From assembly GCA_003455605.1 (NCBI GenBank), contig DMQR01000142.1, positions 1-9,797 on the forward strand: DNA of 9,797 nucleotides, read 5' to 3'. Below, piece by piece: positions 1 through 7,670 of the stretch. How positions within the stretch are numbered: position 1 is the first letter of the stretch; each line of letters opens with the position of its first letter. A model generated the notes under the pieces. The model had not been told where the DNA came from. It made no database searches and was given only the letters and a program-made list of their open reading frames with translations. The position numbers were made by a program, and so were the translations under genes. This stretch comes from Cryomorphaceae bacterium. GTDB taxonomy: Bacteria; Bacteroidota; Bacteroidia; Flavobacteriales; Schleiferiaceae.

Positions 1-69
1 GGCGAAAGTAAGTATTTTGAATGTTGCTTGGTAAACATCACCAAGGCCCTCAAAGAAATTTCTTAACAT
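1..69 (-). CDS. N-terminal fragment of a DUF6341-like small membrane protein (partial)
   Basis: The minus strand is open from an ATG at 69-67 to the left edge of the window, giving 23 residues that begin MLRNFFEGLGDVY and continue into a hydrophobic stretch. The FFEG start followed by a short amphipathic segment resembles, from memory, the small Bacteroidota membrane protein family DUF6341 (about 70-80 residues, one membrane helix, function unknown). I recall that family lying near DUF6427 genes, and the neighbour at 112 looks like DUF6427, which supports the call. The two genes are divergent, with 42 bp between their starts. The same bases also read on the plus strand as a 21-codon open tail ending at 66, but that peptide resembles nothing I know. 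The fragment is short, so the call is moderate. Confidence 0.5.
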   Translation of the reverse strand, partial: MLRNFFEGLGDVYQATFKILTFA

Positions 70-111
70 AGCACGAGCGTTTAGAGTTGCTAAAATAAAA
101 TAAAAAAGCCA

Positions 112-978
112 ATGCTTCTTAGCTATTTCAGAAAGATTGACGCCTACTCCGCAATCCGCGTTTTTGCCGCGGCCATAGTCGCATTTGCAGTGCATTGGTC
201 AACTGGAATAGAGTCTTGGCAAGACGTGGTGATGAGCCTTGGACTGGGTGCGCTCTGGCTTTGGTTGTCCTGGACATTGTTGCGCGACCGCTGGGTTATT
301 AAGGCTAGTGCTTTGCGGTTTATGACCTATTTACTGTTGGCGTTGTATTGGAGCGTCGAATTCGAGATAAGTACACTATTGTTTTATACGTTAGTGGTAG
401 AACTGAATTGGTACCTCGCTGAACGTTATAAAAGAAAAGATTCGGTGCTTTCGGTGTTGCACAGCGGTACATTAACAGCGTTATCCTCCCTTTGGCTCTC
501 TCAAGAAGCGCTGTATTATGTGGGTACGGTGCTCATGATTTGGCTAGTGACTGGGGGAGTAAAGGTTAAAACGATACTGCAATGGCTATTGGCTTGGTTC
601 ATGGTCATCGTTCCGTTGACATATTTCTTGACGAGAGAAGAGTTCAATAGTCAATCATACTCTAATGTACCTTTAGGTTGGTGGTCCTTGCTTATGGTGT
701 TGTCCATTGTGGCAATAGGTCAATGGGTTCAATCGTACTTAAAGTCAAATCAAAAGAATAAATCACGTTCTATTGTGGCGGGTTTATTCGTGGCTGGTGG
801 AGGATCGCTCGGCTGGTGGCTGGGCTCTTATTTTGGCACGGCTATTTGCATTATGGGTTTGAGTTATCATTTGGCCAATAGCTTACGTTATTTTAAGCGC
901 GACCGATTGGCTGAGGTACTCTTCTACTTGGTACTTACCTTTGTTCTAGTCTCTCACTACGACGTGATTCCCTGGTAA
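112..978 (+). CDS. Polytopic inner-membrane protein, DUF6427-like
   Basis: This 288-residue protein is almost entirely hydrophobic. I count roughly ten membrane segments, for example near residues 14-31, 38-57, 67-84, 87-103, 134-148, 153-173, 189-209, 221-241, 243-258 and 267-285. Charged loops lie at 58-65 (RDRWVIK), 105-110 (RYKRKD) and 211-219 (KSNQKNKSR). The N-terminal MLLSYFRKIDAYSAIRV is typical of DUF6427, a Bacteroidota family of about 300 residues with no known function; this is recognition from memory. The start is the first ATG after an A-rich leader (TAAAATAAAATAAAAAAGCC) with no Shine-Dalgarno, as expected in this phylum. The stop is immediately followed by the ATG of the glycosyltransferase gene, so the two are very probably co-transcribed. 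That pairing hints at an envelope role, but no catalytic motif is visible. Confidence 0.7.
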   Translation: MLLSYFRKIDAYSAIRVFAAAIVAFAVHWSTGIESWQDVVMSLGLGALWLWLSWTLLRDRWVIKASALRFMTYLLLALYWSVEFEISTLLFYTLVVELNWYLAERYKRKDSVLSVLHSGTLTALSSLWLSQEALYYVGTVLMIWLVTGGVKVKTILQWLLAWFMVIVPLTYFLTREEFNSQSYSNVPLGWWSLLMVLSIVAIGQWVQSYLKSNQKNKSRSIVAGLFVAGGGSLGWWLGSYFGTAICIMGLSYHLANSLRYFKRDRLAEVLFYLVLTFVLVSHYDVIPW

Positions 979-1947
979 ATGAGTTCATCACCTTCCATTT
1001 TAGTGGTTAGATTGTCTGCCATCGGTGATTTGGTAGTGGTGGCGCCTGTGGTGGCCCAATTACATCATGAAGGCTACAAAGTTTCTTTGTTGTGCAAGGA
1101 TGCCTACCGCCCGGTAGCCTTGTGTTTGCCAGGCGTGGCGGAGGTATATTCCTGGGAGAAGGATCGAGTAAAACTTGCAGAACAAGGGTGCAATTTTACG
1201 GTAGTTTTAGACTTACAGGGGACCGCTAAATCAAAGCGATGGACGCGTGGATTGAAGGTTAAGGTGTTGACCTACAAGAAGCCGTATTTTCGTCGTATCC
1301 TGTTGCTGGTATTTGGCCAAAGGTTTGCCCTTGAGCCTGTGGTGTCGCGATATTTTAAGGCCGCGGAGCCTCTGCTCAAGAATGGGGCGGGGGCGCCGGC
1401 GGAATTGGTCCTGCCAAAAACAACATTAACCTTGCCGGAAGAGCCCTATATCGCAATGGTGATCGGAGGGACCCATGCTGGGAAGCGATTGAGTTACGAC
1501 CAGTGGCGTTTGGCTATTCGCGAGCTGCTGAAATTGGGATTGCCCATCGCCTTGGTTGGCGGACCTGAAGAAGCGAGCATCGGGGAGAGCTTGGAGCAGC
1601 CTTTGGGTTCTGGGGTGTCCAATTATTGCGGAACCACCACCATCATCGAAGGTATGGCAGTCGTAAAAGAGGCGGCCTTGGTGATCAGTGGAGATACTGG
1701 TTTCATGCATGCAGCAGCAAATTTCAAGCGTCCGCTCATCAGTCTTTGGGGCGCCACTCACCCAAGCTTAGGCTTTGCGCCATGGCCTCATTACTCAGCC
1801 CAATTCCAAATCATTGCCAAAGGACGTTCCCCCATAAGCAAGCACGGAAAAGTGCGTTGGTGGCAGCGTAATCCAATGAAAAAATTCCCGGTAGAGGAAA
1901 TTGCCCTTATTGCTGAGCAGATTCTGAGGGATAGAACAACGCTTTGA
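979..1947 (+). CDS. Glycosyltransferase family 9 (ADP-heptose:LPS heptosyltransferase-like)
   Basis: This 322-residue protein has the two-Rossmann GT-B layout of family 9. The N-terminal domain opens with ILVVRLSAIGDLV (residues 7-19), the family's hallmark acceptor-side loop, followed by DLQG at 78-81. The C-terminal donor-binding domain starts near 156 with the segment IAMVIGGTHAGKR. It carries the signature SGDTGFMHAAA (237-247) and then SLWGATHPSLGFAPW (255-269). GT9 enzymes transfer heptose or related sugars from a nucleotide donor onto lipid A-core or similar acceptors at the inner face of the inner membrane; the actual sugar and acceptor cannot be read here. The length is normal for the family. 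The start abuts the stop of the upstream membrane protein (TAAATG), suggesting translational coupling. The last 41 bp overlap the convergent thioesterase gene, and I see no terminator in between. Confidence 0.9.
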   Translation: MSSSPSILVVRLSAIGDLVVVAPVVAQLHHEGYKVSLLCKDAYRPVALCLPGVAEVYSWEKDRVKLAEQGCNFTVVLDLQGTAKSKRWTRGLKVKVLTYKKPYFRRILLLVFGQRFALEPVVSRYFKAAEPLLKNGAGAPAELVLPKTTLTLPEEPYIAMVIGGTHAGKRLSYDQWRLAIRELLKLGLPIALVGGPEEASIGESLEQPLGSGVSNYCGTTTIIEGMAVVKEAALVISGDTGFMHAAANFKRPLISLWGATHPSLGFAPWPHYSAQFQIIAKGRSPISKHGKVRWWQRNPMKKFPVEEIALIAEQILRDRTTL

Positions 1948-2443
1948 GCTCTGTAGCATCGCTAGGGTCCATTTTTCCTGCGATGATTAGTGCCAACTGA
2001 CGTCTGCGCAACGCCGCTGCATAGCGCTCTTTTTCAAAGTCTGTTTCTGGCGAAATACTTGGGATTTTAACAGGTCTTCCCAACCCATCGACGGCCACAA
2101 AAGTGAATATGCCCTGGTTCGCTTTCACACGAGGCTCGCCTGGGCCTTTGGACTCCAAGTACACATCTGCAATGACTTCCATAGATGAAGAAAAAGCGCG
2201 GCTAACCTTCGCCTCTATGGTCACAATAGCGCCATGAGGAATAGGGTTTTTAAAAGCCACATTATTGATTGTAGAAGTCACCACAGTTTCCTTACAGTGA
2301 CGGTGCGCTGCAATGGCGCAACATCGGTCCATCCAGCTAAGCAACTGACCTCCGAAAAGGTTGTTCAACGTATTTGTATCATTCGGCAGGACGATTTGGG
2401 TCATCACCGAAAGACTATCCTTGGGAGTTTTTCCTTGTGTCAT
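1907..2443 (-). CDS. Acyl-CoA thioesterase, hotdog fold
   Basis: The 178-residue product has one hotdog domain, roughly residues 8-122. It contains the acyl-CoA hydrolase signature PNDTNTLNNLFGGQLLSWMD (20-39), with N24 and D39 in the conserved active-site region and the GG turn at 31-32 preceding the central helix. The strand segments TSTINNVAFKNPIPHG and VTIEAKVSRAF follow, as in YciA and ACOT-type enzymes. These hydrolyse acyl-CoA esters to free acid and CoA in the cytoplasm; chain-length preference cannot be inferred. Residues 123-178 form a charged, probably helical tail (FEKERYAAALRRRQ) that extends past the core. The start ATG has no Shine-Dalgarno. The gene lies 40 bp downstream of the HU/SPOR gene on the same strand and is probably co-transcribed. 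Its C-terminal 13 codons are antisense to the end of the glycosyltransferase gene. Confidence 0.88.
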   Translation of the reverse strand: MTQGKTPKDSLSVMTQIVLPNDTNTLNNLFGGQLLSWMDRCCAIAAHRHCKETVVTSTINNVAFKNPIPHGAIVTIEAKVSRAFSSSMEVIADVYLESKGPGEPRVKANQGIFTFVAVDGLGRPVKIPSISPETDFEKERYAAALRRRQLALIIAGKMDPSDATELKALFYPSESAQQ

Positions 2444-2483
2444 GAGGGTCTAATTTTTACACTAAAAAGGTAGGGGATCCTAT

Positions 2484-3422
2484 TTAGTAGGCGTAAATCC
2501 AAGCATGCTGGTTGATGCTGCTCTGGATTTGGGCGAGATCTTGCTTCGCTGCCTCTCTTGAGAGGTAATGTCCAAGGCCCACCTTCAATAGAGATCCAGG
2601 TAGAATATTTACATCCATTCCATCGACTTTTAGTTCATCAGCTAATGTAGTTGCATTGTCCTCAATCTTAAAAGCTCCTACTACGATGCAGTACCTTTTT
2701 GTCGCCGTAGCTTTGCGCACTACTGTGGGTGTTTGCACTGATGTATTCACGACTGTCTCAACTTCTTCCTCGACAGGAGAGTCTAAAATGCTGGGGGCAG
2801 TAGGCTGACGATCGCTGTGGTCCAATTCTATAATGCGCCCAGGCGCAAACCATCCCGCCATCTCCGTACGAAGGTCGCTCTGGTAAACTCCCAAGGTAAC
2901 CAACGCTGTGATAGCAGCGGCAACGGCTGCTTTACGCCATGCTTTCAAGCCCTCTGAACGCTGCTCGGTTACCATCTTCAAGCTCGCAGCTACTTTCGAC
3001 TCTAACGCACTTGGTTCATTCAACGCGTACAACATCACTGTTGAGAATCCAAATGAATAGTGGTCGAACTGGTTGTTCTTCTCTGCAACAAAAGTGCCAT
3101 TCTTTCTGAAAGAACCCAACCCTTGTAACCACAAGATACTACCTGAATCTAACGTGCTCTGCCACTGGTTCACCTTGCGGGCAATCCAGCTCTCTGCCAT
3201 TTCAATGGAGCAACGCATTTGCTTCATTACCGCTGGCAACAACGAGTTTTCGGTGGTAGTATTAGAAGGGGTGAATCCCACATACTTTCCTCTCGGAAAA
3301 GCTGTATTGGTTACAGCATCCCAACGGGCCGGTTTTTCCATCAGGTAGAACGTGCCCCATGAAGGGATTTGCAAGCGTCCGCCCTCTGAAAGTCCTTGTA
3401 TGATGATGGTTTCAATTTGCAT
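2484..3422 (-). CDS. HU-CCDC81-like and SPOR domain membrane protein
   Basis: This 312-residue protein is modular. Residues 1-55 resemble the first bacterial HU-CCDC81 domain (the IPSWGTF segment matches the HU-like beta arm start). Residues about 58-130 resemble the second, with LWLQGLGSFRKNG at 97-109. A basic patch (KAWRK, 160-164) precedes a single membrane helix at about 165-180. An acidic, Thr/Pro-rich linker follows at about 200-240. The C-terminus (about 242-312, from KRYCIVVGAFK to the terminal HAWIYAY) is a SPOR domain. By the positive-inside rule the HU part should be cytoplasmic and the SPOR part periplasmic. SPOR domains bind denuded septal peptidoglycan, so a division- or envelope-linked role is reasonable. 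Whether the HU-like part binds DNA is unknown. The architecture is one I recognise as common in Flavobacteriia. The start is the ATG at 3422-3420. The thioesterase follows 40 bp downstream. Confidence 0.82.
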   Translation of the reverse strand: MQIETIIIQGLSEGGRLQIPSWGTFYLMEKPARWDAVTNTAFPRGKYVGFTPSNTTTENSLLPAVMKQMRCSIEMAESWIARKVNQWQSTLDSGSILWLQGLGSFRKNGTFVAEKNNQFDHYSFGFSTVMLYALNEPSALESKVAASLKMVTEQRSEGLKAWRKAAVAAAITALVTLGVYQSDLRTEMAGWFAPGRIIELDHSDRQPTAPSILDSPVEEEVETVVNTSVQTPTVVRKATATKRYCIVVGAFKIEDNATTLADELKVDGMDVNILPGSLLKVGLGHYLSREAAKQDLAQIQSSINQHAWIYAY

Positions 3423-3443
3423 TACTTACAAATTTGCGAAAAG

Positions 3444-3496
3444 TGTGGTTAATACCTTTTTATTACCTCGCGCAAGGGATGTAGTTTTTATACACA
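3444..3496. promoter_or_regulatory. Pair of inverted DnaA-box-like 9-mers
   Basis: TTATACACA at 3488-3496 matches the DnaA-box consensus TTATNCACA exactly on the plus strand. TGTGGTTAA at 3444-3452 is one mismatch from the consensus in the opposite orientation. Between them lies A/T-rich sequence (AATACCTTTTTATTACCTCG). The pair falls in the leader between the HU/SPOR gene and the decayed locus. Single boxes are frequent by chance in an A/T-leaning genome, and there is no cluster or DUE-like tract as at an origin, so this may be coincidence or a titration or regulatory site. Confidence 0.2.
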
Positions 3497-3517
3497 ACCT
3501 GTTAATAACCCTGTGCT

Positions 3518-3978
3518 ATGAAACCCGTATTGTGCCTGAATTTCTTCCGCTCCACTACAAACACAAAGAAGAAGCAATGGATTGCCTCCTTACCGCTTGA
3601 ATTCTTTACACTTGAAAATCAATTTGAAAAGGCTTTGCTCACTGCCTTCCCTGCCGCGCGACAAACATGCCCATGTGCGAGGGGCCTAATGCGTTGATTG
3701 CCGACGAGATAGCCAGTACGGTAGTGAGTTGGGAGGACTTTGCACCGCGTTTTGATCCGATGTGGTGAAAAAATGACGCGATTTTTGGTGAAGGTGAGGT
3801 GTTAGAGGCAGAGATTTTGAGTTTATTTCCGCACGTAACGAAGGTAAAATTGGACCATATTTCCTCCCGATTGAATCAATGGAAAGTCAGTATTTACAAG
3901 CGTTTGAATACACTTATGGAATTAGGTTACATAGAACGCGTAGGGGTGCAAACCTATTGTCGGAAAACTGTGCATTAA
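3518..3978 (+). pseudogene. Probable decayed gene with a C-terminal winged-helix segment
   Basis: The 620-bp gap upstream of gdhA holds no intact gene but has broken coding sequence. An ATG at 3518 opens a 59-codon frame starting MKPVLCLNFFRSTTNTKKK and including LPLEFFTLENQFEKALLTAF; it stops with TGA at 3695-3697. A second frame, shifted by one register, is open from 3628 to 3765 (GPNALIADEIASTVVSWEDF), hits TGA at 3766-3768, then stays open to TAA at 3976-3978. The last part, SIYKRLNTLMELGYIERV followed by GVQTYCRKTV, has the helix, basic turn and beta-wing pattern of a winged-helix DNA-binding domain. One frameshift, somewhere in 3628-3694, and one in-frame stop would thus explain a protein of about 150 residues. 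I do not recognise the family. The alternatives are two small separate ORFs or chance open frames. No complete start-to-stop frame covers the winged-helix part unless a GTG such as 3799 is used. Confidence 0.38.
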
Positions 3979-4004
3979 TGTGATTCACAAGTTCAGTTTT
4001 GTTC

Positions 4005-4012
4005 TACATTTG
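4005..4012 (+). promoter_or_regulatory. Candidate gdhA promoter, -7 element
   Basis: TACATTTG matches the Bacteroidota -7 consensus TAnnTTTG exactly and lies 30 bp before the gdhA start, giving an expected transcript start near 4018 and a leader of about 25 nt. No clear TTG -33 element is present at 17-23 bp upstream; the region reads AATGTGATTCACAAG. If the promoter is real, it may therefore need an activator or be weak. Confidence 0.45.
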
Positions 4013-4018
4013 CTATGA

Positions 4019-5395
<1,377 letters not shown>

Positions 5396-5422
5396 GGAGG
5401 ACCAATTTTCTCTAAAAATGCT

Positions 5423-5440
5423 ACGGGCGCCCGTTCTTTT
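5423..5440. terminator. Intrinsic terminator after gdhA, possibly bidirectional
   Basis: ACGGGCGCCCGT at 5423-5434 is a perfect 12-bp palindrome followed by TCTTTTTT. As RNA it folds as ACGG and CCGT around a GCGC loop. It sits 28 bp past the gdhA stop and 19 bp before the end of the convergent hydrolase gene. Read on the minus strand, the same hairpin is followed after three bases by a shorter TTTTT run, so it could serve both transcripts. Confidence 0.7.
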
Positions 5441-5459
5441 TTCAATAAGTCCGACAGGC

Positions 5460-6254
5460 TTAGGCCCTTAACCACCAGCGCTGAACTTCGTCAATACAGC
5501 CCTCTTGATGGGTTATGTGCCCCATATGTCCCGAGGGCGAGGTATAGCGGTAGTTCACCCCTGTTGCTAACGACCATTTTTCCGTATTATCAAAGGGAAT
5601 AATAGTGTCCAATTTCCCTGCAAAAACCCCCACTGAAATGGCCCCACTTTCGAGGATGTGCGTACGGTCTTTCCGGATTTTCATGCCCTGAATCGCCGCT
5701 ACAATTCCATCCACTGACATCTCGAGACTATGATTAATCTGGAGGTGAATCGCAGGTTGGAAGGCCTCGTGCATAGTGGTATCAAAGAGCTGAGGAATGG
5801 ACGCTCGAATGAAGGAATTGTGATTTTGTTGGACTAATTCTGCTGCCTTATCCCTCATCACCTGACGCGCCGGAGAATCGGCCTGCGGGGTGGAGAAAAA
5901 CAACCCCACTTGTTCTAGTTTTTCCGGGTGTAATTCAGCATAGGCTAAGGCTACATAGCCGCCCATACTGTGACCTAACAGATGGAAAGAGGGGAGCTGG
6001 CAAAATTGAACCACCGCATCCACAGCCTCAGCCATTAACTCCATGGTGTGTACAGCGGCGAATGAATCGCTCTGTCTATGACCTGGCAAATCAATCATAA
6101 GCACGGGACCATGTGTATTCCAGGCCTGCGAGAGTCCGTCCCACATGCGAGAATCTTCCAAAAAGCCGTGCAGCAGCACCAAAGGCTTTTGTGCCGGATT
6201 ACCCGGCAGCCATTGGTAGTGTAGTTGACCGTTTTTAAAAGGTAATAGGGCCAT
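5460..6254 (-). CDS. Alpha/beta-hydrolase fold protein (esterase-like, substrate unknown)
   Basis: The 264-residue protein has the complete alpha/beta-hydrolase core. LVLLHGFLEDSRMWD (25-39) gives the HG oxyanion-hole turn. LMIDLPGHRQSD (52-63) is the usual strand-4 loop, and LLGHSMGGY (92-100) is the nucleophile elbow with S96. The remaining triad members are probably D216 (GKLDTIIP) and H243 (SGHMGH). A cap region lies at about 125-190. No signal peptide is evident, so it is likely cytoplasmic. Annotation pipelines would call it an alpha/beta-fold hydrolase; MenH-like, BioH-like and generic esterase roles all remain possible, and the substrate cannot be read. The gene starts in a 1-nt overlap with the stop of the aminopeptidase gene (TAATG on the minus strand), which indicates an operon with coupled translation. 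No independent promoter is seen. Confidence 0.88.
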   Translation of the reverse strand: MALLPFKNGQLHYQWLPGNPAQKPLVLLHGFLEDSRMWDGLSQAWNTHGPVLMIDLPGHRQSDSFAAVHTMELMAEAVDAVVQFCQLPSFHLLGHSMGGYVALAYAELHPEKLEQVGLFFSTPQADSPARQVMRDKAAELVQQNHNSFIRASIPQLFDTTMHEAFQPAIHLQINHSLEMSVDGIVAAIQGMKIRKDRTHILESGAISVGVFAGKLDTIIPFDNTEKWSLATGVNYRYTSPSGHMGHITHQEGCIDEVQRWWLRA

Positions 6255-7543
6255 TATTGGGCCATGAATGCCTCAATTTCTTCCACTGTCTTGGGGATGG
6301 CACGCGTCAAGTTTTCGTGACCATCTTTGGTGATCACGATATCGTCTTCGATGCGAATGCCCAACCCTTCTTCAGGGATGTAGATACCGGGTTCTACAGT
6401 GAATACCATGCCTTCCTCTACAGGGATGGTCCATAAACCGTAGTCATGTACGTCCAAGCCGAGGTAGTGGCTGGTACCGTGCATGAAGTACTTCTTATAT
6501 GCTGGCCATGCAGGATCTTCGTTTGCTACATCCACTGCGGTAATCAAGCCTAGTTTCAAAAGTTCTTCGGTCATCAATTCGCCCACCTTCTTATGGTAAT
6601 CGTCCAACATAATACCTGGACGCAGCAAAGCGATGGCTCCTTCGTGTACTCTTAAAACGGCGTTATATACTTCCGTTTGACGTGCCGTGAATTTCCCGTT
6701 TACAGGGTAACAGCGCGTTACATCACAGGTGTAATTTCCATATTCTGCACCCACATCAAAGAGTACGAGATCACCGTCATTACACTGATCGTTGTTTTCG
6801 ATGTAGTGCAATACGTTTGCATTGCTTCCTGCAGCGATAATAGGAGTGTAAGCGAAGCCAAGACTGCGGTTGATCAAAAACTCGTGCATGAACTCGGCCT
6901 CTAATTCGTATTCCCAAACCCCAGGCTTCAAGAATTTCAAAATGCGTTTGTAACCTTTTGTAGTGATTGTTGCCGCTTCACGCATCACTTCAAGTTCAAG
7001 TGCCGTCTTGGTCCCGCGAACTCGATGTAAAATAGGCTGGCTGCGCTCGAATTCGTGGCCATGATAGTGTTCCTTAATCCATTTATTCATTCTGTCCTGA
7101 CGCAATTCTGTTTCTACATGCGCTCTCAAATGCTCATTCCCATTGAGGTAGATACGCTCGGCATTCACTGCCATTTCGTTGAACACTCGCTCGAAATCAG
7201 ACAACCAGAAAACGCTTTTAATACCACTAATGTCGAAGGCCTCGTCCTTGGTATACCTTGCCCCTTCCCAAACGGCTATAAGGTCATTGGTTTCTTTTAA
7301 AAACAAGACTTCCTTGAGGTTGTCTTTATGAGCATCAGGGAACAAAACAAGGATACTTTCTTCTTGATCTGCACCGCTTAAAAATAGAATATCACTGTGC
7401 TGCTTGAACGGTAAATGACCGTCAGCACTGGTTGGATAGATATCGTTTGACGTGAAAATGGCCAAGGAATTTGGTTTCATTAGTGCAGTAAAACGACTTC
7501 TGTTTTCTATAAAAATCTCTCGGTTCAGTTGATGATATCTCAT
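6254..7543 (-). CDS. Xaa-Pro aminopeptidase P, M24B family
   Basis: The 429-residue protein resembles E. coli PepP in length and layout. An N-terminal creatinase-like domain spans about 1-170, with NDIYPTSADGHLPFKQHSD and FLSGADQEES. The C-terminal pita-bread metallopeptidase domain follows. The dinuclear metal ligands are all visible: D263 (LFDVGAEYG), D274 (TCDVTR), H355 (MHGTSHYLG), E384 (FTVEPGIYIP) and E399 (GIRIEDD). Accessory histidines H246 (VLHY) and H366 (DVHDYG) also match. Such enzymes remove an N-terminal residue preceding proline, usually with manganese, in the cytoplasm, supporting peptide catabolism. There is no signal peptide. Translation starts at the ATG 7543-7541, which lacks a Shine-Dalgarno. 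The alpha/beta hydrolase gene follows with a 1-nt overlap. The divergent region to sdhC is 127 bp; I see no strong -7 element for this strand in it. Confidence 0.94.
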   Translation of the reverse strand: MRYHQLNREIFIENRSRFTALMKPNSLAIFTSNDIYPTSADGHLPFKQHSDILFLSGADQEESILVLFPDAHKDNLKEVLFLKETNDLIAVWEGARYTKDEAFDISGIKSVFWLSDFERVFNEMAVNAERIYLNGNEHLRAHVETELRQDRMNKWIKEHYHGHEFERSQPILHRVRGTKTALELEVMREAATITTKGYKRILKFLKPGVWEYELEAEFMHEFLINRSLGFAYTPIIAAGSNANVLHYIENNDQCNDGDLVLFDVGAEYGNYTCDVTRCYPVNGKFTARQTEVYNAVLRVHEGAIALLRPGIMLDDYHKKVGELMTEELLKLGLITAVDVANEDPAWPAYKKYFMHGTSHYLGLDVHDYGLWTIPVEEGMVFTVEPGIYIPEEGLGIRIEDDIVITKDGHENLTRAIPKTVEEIEAFMAQ

Positions 7544-7566
7544 GATAGGGTGTGACTATATTAACT

Positions 7567-7579
7567 TAGAATAGTTCTA
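7567..7579. promoter_or_regulatory. Short dyad near the aminopeptidase start
   Basis: TAGAA and TTCTA flank a 3-bp spacer (TAG), 24 bp upstream of the aminopeptidase start in the divergent region. It has the GAAnnnTTC shape common to dimeric-regulator sites, but a 5-bp A/T-rich dyad can easily arise by chance. No function is assigned. Confidence 0.15.
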
Positions 7580-7599
7580 TTATGATTTATTCTACTTCA

Positions 7600-7632
7600 T
7601 TGGCATAGACTAAAGTCTGTGCCGTAAATTTG
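7600..7632 (+). promoter_or_regulatory. Candidate sdhCAB promoter
   Basis: TAAATTTG at 7625-7632 matches the Bacteroidota -7 consensus TAnnTTTG exactly. TTG at 7600-7602 is a suitable -33 element, 22 bp upstream and within the reported 17-23 bp range. The expected transcript start is near 7638, leaving a 5' leader of about 33 nt before sdhC. The whole spacer is filled by a palindrome (7602-7623). Confidence 0.6.
7602..7623. promoter_or_regulatory. 22-bp palindrome between the sdh -33 and -7 elements, putative operator
   Basis: The left half GGCATAGACT (7602-7611) and right half AGTCTGTGCC (7614-7623) are inverted copies around an AA centre. Nine of ten base pairs match; only T7606 against G7619 fails. 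The site occupies the promoter spacer exactly, where a bound dimeric regulator would block or reshape RNA polymerase binding. It does not match the FNR (TTGAT-N4-ATCAA) or CRP (TGTGA-N6-TCACA) consensus. It lies upstream of the predicted transcript start, so an RNA hairpin role is less likely. The regulator is unknown. Confidence 0.45.
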
Positions 7633-7670
7633 TAATGCTAAAAGTAGGCTATTAAACTTTAAAATCGCTT

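Noticed and set aside
1426..1761. Minus-strand open frame of 111 codons within the GT9 gene.
   Set aside because: It lies wholly antisense to conserved GT9 motifs and has no recognisable domain.
3352..3600. 82-codon plus-strand open frame starting inside the HU/SPOR gene.
   Set aside because: Its first part is antisense to a well-supported coding region and the peptide looks unlike a protein. Only its tail enters the gap, where the frame from 3518 gives a more plausible reading.
3612..3630. Direct repeat TTGAAAA separated by 5 bp.
   Set aside because: It is too short and A-rich to distinguish from chance, and falls within the decayed coding sequence.
3766..3768. In-frame TGA read as a selenocysteine codon.
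   Set aside because: No stem-loop of the SECIS type is evident just downstream, and the same locus also needs a frameshift; decay is the simpler explanation.
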